DNA of 64,000 nucleotides, taken from positions 310,001 through 374,000 of the forward strand of contig CAVWQC010000007.1 of NCBI GenBank assembly GCA_963757065.1, in the 5' to 3' direction. Source of the stretch: PNON01 sp963757065 (GTDB taxonomy: Bacteria > Chloroflexota > Anaerolineae > Anaerolineales > Anaerolineaceae). The notes beneath the pieces are model-generated. The model did no database searches. It was not told where the DNA came from and was given only the letters and a program-made list of their open reading frames with translations. This document shows, piece by piece, positions 61,112-64,000 of the stretch. Position 1 is the first letter of the stretch. Each line of letters begins with the position of its first letter. The position numbers and the translations under genes were made by a program.

Positions 61112-61196
61112 TAAAATCTTTCAAAATTTCATCGTGATTATATCATAAGGGCAGGCTACGTGTTAATAAGATCTCTCCTCGCCTCGTTCGTCCCTC

Positions 61197-61289
61197 CGTT
61201 GTCGGGACTTCGCTTCGCTCGTCCGTCCGTTGTCGGGACTTTGCTTCGCTGGTCGGGGCGTTGTCGGGACTACGATACGCTCGTCGGAG
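61197..61289. repeat. 31-bp tandem repeat, three units plus a partial one
   Basis: Units begin CGTTGTCGGGACT at 61197, 61228 and 61259, each exactly 31 bp long, with variants of TTCGCTTCGCTCGTC after it; a partial copy of the unit end precedes at 61181. The composition is much richer in GC than the AT-rich surroundings. It resembles intergenic repeats common in some Chloroflexota assemblies, from memory. Confidence 0.75.
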
Positions 61290-61323
61290 ATGACAACATG
61301 CGGTGTGCATAAGGTCGGATACG

Positions 61324-61353
61324 TAGAGGGCGGACACACCGGTCCGCCCCTAC
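61324..61353. repeat. GC hairpin repeat related to 55140-55201
   Basis: GGGCGGAC (61328-61335), a 6-base loop and GTCCGCCC (61342-61349) with flanking GTAG/CTAC. It carries the same GGCGGAC/GTCCGCC core as the duplicated hairpin near 55.2 kb, so it belongs to an intergenic repeat family. Confidence 0.55.
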
Positions 61354-61442
61354 AGCAGATATCCAATTTCCATTCTCGATTCTCTGCTTTTCACTACTCA
61401 CTAATCACTCCTCACTCTTCTCTTGTCTTCCTATAAAACCAC

Positions 61443-61470
61443 TTGACTCTCTTCGACTCCGTTGTAAAAT
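61443..61470 (+). promoter_or_regulatory. Candidate sigma-70 promoter for the ROK regulator
   Basis: TTGACT (61443-61448), a 16-bp spacer and TAAAAT (61465-61470). The -10 lies about 60 bp before the ATG at 61531. The interval TTACTTAATTAACTTTACGAAG contains AT-rich dyad-like sequence that could be an autoregulatory site. Confidence 0.45.
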
Positions 61471-61530
61471 TACGCTAACTTACTTAATTAACTTTACGAA
61501 GTATCTTTAGGTCACTTTTTACGCCAAAAA

Positions 61531-62781
61531 ATGAAACAAGATATTTCCACCCCTTCCGCAGTCCGCTCTTACAACCTTTCCATCGCTTTGAATTTAATCC
61601 GCGAGCGCGGTTCCATCACCCGGGCAGAGCTCATTAAGCTCACCCAGCTTAGCGCCCCCACAATCTCTGCGCTGGTAAATGTATTAATAGACAGCGATTT
61701 CGTCCGCGAAGCCGGGATCGGGGTATCCTCCGGCGGACGCAGGCCCATCCTCCTCGAATTCAATTACAATGCCCGCTACGTGGTGGGTGTAGATCTGGGC
61801 GCCACCCATATCAATACCATCCTGATGAACCTGGATGGCAAGGTTACAGCTCAACAGCACCGGCGCATGGATGTGATCTCACAACCTGAAGAAGCCCTTA
61901 AAGCAGTATGCTCCATGATCTTCCAGGCCATCCGAAAAAGCTATGTATACGAAGATGATATTCTTGGAATTGGACTGACCATCCCTGCTCCACTCAATAA
62001 TGCTGAAAAGGGGACATTCCTTACCTACTATATGCCAGCCTGGAAGGGGATTCATCCCGCAGAGGAAATTGGTAAAACATTTCACATGCCTGTGTATATA
62101 GAAAATGATGCCAATGCCGGAGCAATTGCAGAAAAATGGTGGGGCAGCGGCCGTGGATATGACAGTCTGGCATACGTCAAGCTCGGTACCGGCGTTGGCA
62201 GCGGGCTGGTGATCAATAATGAGATCTACCGGGGATACAGCGGATCTGCCGGGGAGATTGGTCACACGACCATCGAGACTAATGGACGTGTTTGCCGCTG
62301 CGGCAATCATGGATGTTTGGAAAGCTTTGTTGGCTTGCCGGGCATTTTGATGGACGCCCGGGAAGGCCTGGCAAATGATCCTGACTGGAAAGACCGCCTG
62401 GAACATTTGGACCTGGATATGATCATTAAAGCAGCCAAAGAAGGAAATGAGGTTTGCAGGAAGATCATTAAGAATGCGGGTAGATACCTTGGCATCGGCA
62501 TGGCCAATTTGGTCAATTTGGCTAACCCCGGTTTGTTGATCCTTGGCGGGAGGTTGATCGATGCAGGTGAACTCTTAATGAAGGAAGTCCGTTCATCCTT
62601 ACGGGAGAGGACAATCCCATTTGAATCGCACATTGAGAAATTAACATTGGGCGAGTTGGGTGATAATGCTGTAGCCTTAGGGGCGGCAACTGTTGTAATT
62701 CAAAATGCTTTCTCTCCATTTAATCTTTATTCAATCTTGCGCAGGAAAGAAGCTAGTTTATCGACTAGAGGAGGTGATTGA
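61531..62781 (+). CDS. ROK-family transcriptional regulator (NagC/XylR-type)
   Basis: 416 residues. The N-terminal winged helix is SYNLSIALNLIRERGSITRA, then LIKLTQLSAPTISALVNVLI and SDFVREAG. The sugar-kinase-like ROK domain begins at VVGVDLGATHINTILMNLDG and includes IPAPLNNAEKGTFLTY, VYIENDANAGAIAEKWWGSG, YVKLGTGVGSGLVINN and GEIGHTTIETNGRVCRCGNH followed by GCLESF, with the family's zinc-binding Cys/His cluster CRCGNHGCLE. Regulators of this type bind sugars and control adjacent sugar transporters. The gene upstream of a family 1 sugar-binding protein (65 bp downstream) is therefore its likely target. Confidence 0.93.
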   Translation: MKQDISTPSAVRSYNLSIALNLIRERGSITRAELIKLTQLSAPTISALVNVLIDSDFVREAGIGVSSGGRRPILLEFNYNARYVVGVDLGATHINTILMNLDGKVTAQQHRRMDVISQPEEALKAVCSMIFQAIRKSYVYEDDILGIGLTIPAPLNNAEKGTFLTYYMPAWKGIHPAEEIGKTFHMPVYIENDANAGAIAEKWWGSGRGYDSLAYVKLGTGVGSGLVINNEIYRGYSGSAGEIGHTTIETNGRVCRCGNHGCLESFVGLPGILMDAREGLANDPDWKDRLEHLDLDMIIKAAKEGNEVCRKIIKNAGRYLGIGMANLVNLANPGLLILGGRLIDAGELLMKEVRSSLRERTIPFESHIEKLTLGELGDNAVALGAATVVIQNAFSPFNLYSILRRKEASLSTRGGD

Positions 62782-62846
62782 ACAGGGGAAAATTATTGTA
62801 GAACTACAGAGTAAGGTGTCAATCAAAAATATATTTGGAGGATAAA

Positions 62847-64000
62847 ATGACGAAGAAGTTGTACACAATTGTTAGTTTCATTTTGGTTCTAGCTTTTGCC
62901 CTGTCGGCCTGCACGCCCGCAGCAGCACCCGCTGCTCCCGCTGCACCAGCTGCTGCAAAGCAAGTTGAAGTCTTCTCCTGGTGGGTCGGCCCGGGTGAGG
63001 CGGATGGTTTGGCTGCCATGGTAACAGTCTTCAATGCCAAATATCCTGATATCACATTCGTCAATGCTGCTGTCGCTGGCGGCGCTGGTACCAATGCCAA
63101 AGCTGTTCTGGCCACCCGTCTTGCAGCCAATGATGCCCCCGATTCCTGGCAAGCTCATGCCGGACAGGAAACCATCGCCAACTATGTATCAGCCAATCAG
63201 GTTGCTCCGTTGGACGATCTGTTCGCTTCCACCGGTTTCTCTTCCGTTCTTCCGGCTACCCTCCTGCCTTTGATCTCAAAGGATGGTCACCCTTATAGCG
63301 TTCCGGTAAATATCCACCGCTCCAACGTCCTTTGGTACAACCCGAAAGTCTTGACCGAAGCTGGCGTAACAGCCAACCCCAAGACCGATTTCAAAACCCT
63401 GGATGATTTCTTCGCTGCCTGCGATAAGATCAAAGCCGCCGGTAAGATCTGCCTGTCCCTGGGTGCTCCCTGGACAGCCATCCACCTGTTTGAAAACATC
63501 ATGATCGGCAGTATGGGTGCAGAAAAATGGAATGGCCTGTGGGCTACCCCGCCGACAACCGATTGGGCTGGTGCTGAGGTTGCCAAAGGCATCGCAGACT
63601 ATGCCAAGGCTCTTTCTTATACCAACCCGGATGCTTCCACCATGTCTGACTGGCAGACAGCCTCCAAGATGGTGACGAATGGTGATGCAGCATTCAATGT
63701 CATGGGTGACTGGGCTTACGGTTACTTTGCCAACCCGGCTCCGAATGGTCTTGCTTTAGCTCCCCACACAGATTTTGACTGGGCAGCTACTCCTGGTACA
63801 TACGGCGTCTTCAATTTCCTGGCCGACAGCTTCGTTCTGCCCGCCAATGCCAAGCATGCTGAAGAGACAACTGCCTGGTTGACTGTAGCTGCTTCCAAGG
63901 AAGGTCAGGAAGCCTTCAACCCGTTGAAGGGTTCCATCTGTGCCCGCACCGACTGTGATCAAGCCAAGTTCCCGGAATATTCACAGGATGCAGCCAAGGA
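62847..64000 (+). CDS. Carbohydrate ABC transporter solute-binding lipoprotein, partial
   Basis: At least 384 codons, running off the right edge. ATG 62847 has GGAGGA (62837-62842). A lipoprotein signal ending FALSACTP leads to an Ala/Pro linker and then the family 1 binding fold: VEVFSWWVGPGEADGL, MVTVFNAKYPDITFVNAAVA, LATRLAANDAPDSWQAHAGQ and LDDLFASTGFSSVLPATLLP, then LISKDGHPYSVPVNIHRSNV and ALAPHTDFDWAATPGTYGVF. These are typical of sugar-binding proteins for disaccharide or oligosaccharide importers. It is downstream of the ROK regulator, so probably induced by its sugar. Confidence 0.9.
   Translation, partial: MTKKLYTIVSFILVLAFALSACTPAAAPAAPAAPAAAKQVEVFSWWVGPGEADGLAAMVTVFNAKYPDITFVNAAVAGGAGTNAKAVLATRLAANDAPDSWQAHAGQETIANYVSANQVAPLDDLFASTGFSSVLPATLLPLISKDGHPYSVPVNIHRSNVLWYNPKVLTEAGVTANPKTDFKTLDDFFAACDKIKAAGKICLSLGAPWTAIHLFENIMIGSMGAEKWNGLWATPPTTDWAGAEVAKGIADYAKALSYTNPDASTMSDWQTASKMVTNGDAAFNVMGDWAYGYFANPAPNGLALAPHTDFDWAATPGTYGVFNFLADSFVLPANAKHAEETTAWLTVAASKEGQEAFNPLKGSICARTDCDQAKFPEYSQDAAK

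Noticed and set aside
61197..61289. Possible CRISPR array
   Set aside because: Units are adjacent with no unique spacers, and no cas gene is in the window; it is a tandem repeat.

Overview
The window looks like a chromosomal segment of a member of the Chloroflexota, most likely Anaerolineae. This is inferred from gene style: lipoproteins with long Ala/Pro or Thr/Pro linkers, several family 5 and family 1 ABC solute-binding lipoproteins, a SCO1664-type protein, CxxCH lipoproteins and moderate GC. No rRNA, CRISPR array, phage or insertion sequence is visible, so the lineage is not proven.

Layout. 1-3000: partial small protein, coiled-coil membrane protein and a lactate-permease-family transporter. 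3015-10736 (minus): a seven-gene operon headed by a GntR/UTRA repressor, with an APC permease, metallophosphoesterase, nucleotidyltransferase-like protein, HisC-like aminotransferase, FGGY sugar kinase and NERD-like membrane protein. A YghZ-type aldo/keto reductase is divergent from it. The substrate is unknown and this is the best candidate for an undescribed pathway. 12.3-20.7 kb: SCO1664-like protein, homoserine dehydrogenase, folK, folP, a class A penicillin-binding protein with eroded transpeptidase motifs, DUF554, MscS, Nudix and a LysM lipoprotein. 21.6-33.6 kb: an oligopeptide-type ABC importer locus with two solute-binding proteins, two permeases, four ATPases and a small membrane protein. 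One binding protein has its two halves in circularly permuted order. 33.7-40.4 kb: dnaG, the primary sigma factor, small envelope proteins, degV and a tandem pair of haem-motif lipoproteins. 40.4-46.8 kb: SH3b lipoprotein, a winged-helix/nucleotidyltransferase pair with a palindromic operator, asd, aspartate kinase, DUF4342 and an acyl-CoA ligase. 47-51.3 kb: a glycosyltransferase and a WecA/MraY-heparinase fusion. 52.1-55.1 kb: a DtxR-type regulon of a DtxR-like box, regulator, Tat-exported multicopper oxidase and ZIP transporter. 55.2-59.6 kb: MOSC, PAS-GGDEF, a broken CPBP protease and two GNAT enzymes. 59.7-61.4 kb: gene-poor, with two related tRNA-like sequences, a 31-bp tandem repeat and a GC hairpin. 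61.5 kb to the end: a ROK regulator and the start of a sugar-binding lipoprotein.

Quality caveat. About 18 reading-frame breaks occur in otherwise well-conserved genes. Nearly all can be repaired by removing or adding one base, mostly removing one and often in a short homopolymer. They hit genes expected to be needed (folP, the primary ABC permeases). Residual sequencing indels are the simplest explanation, so 'broken' genes here should not be read as true pseudogenes until reads are checked.
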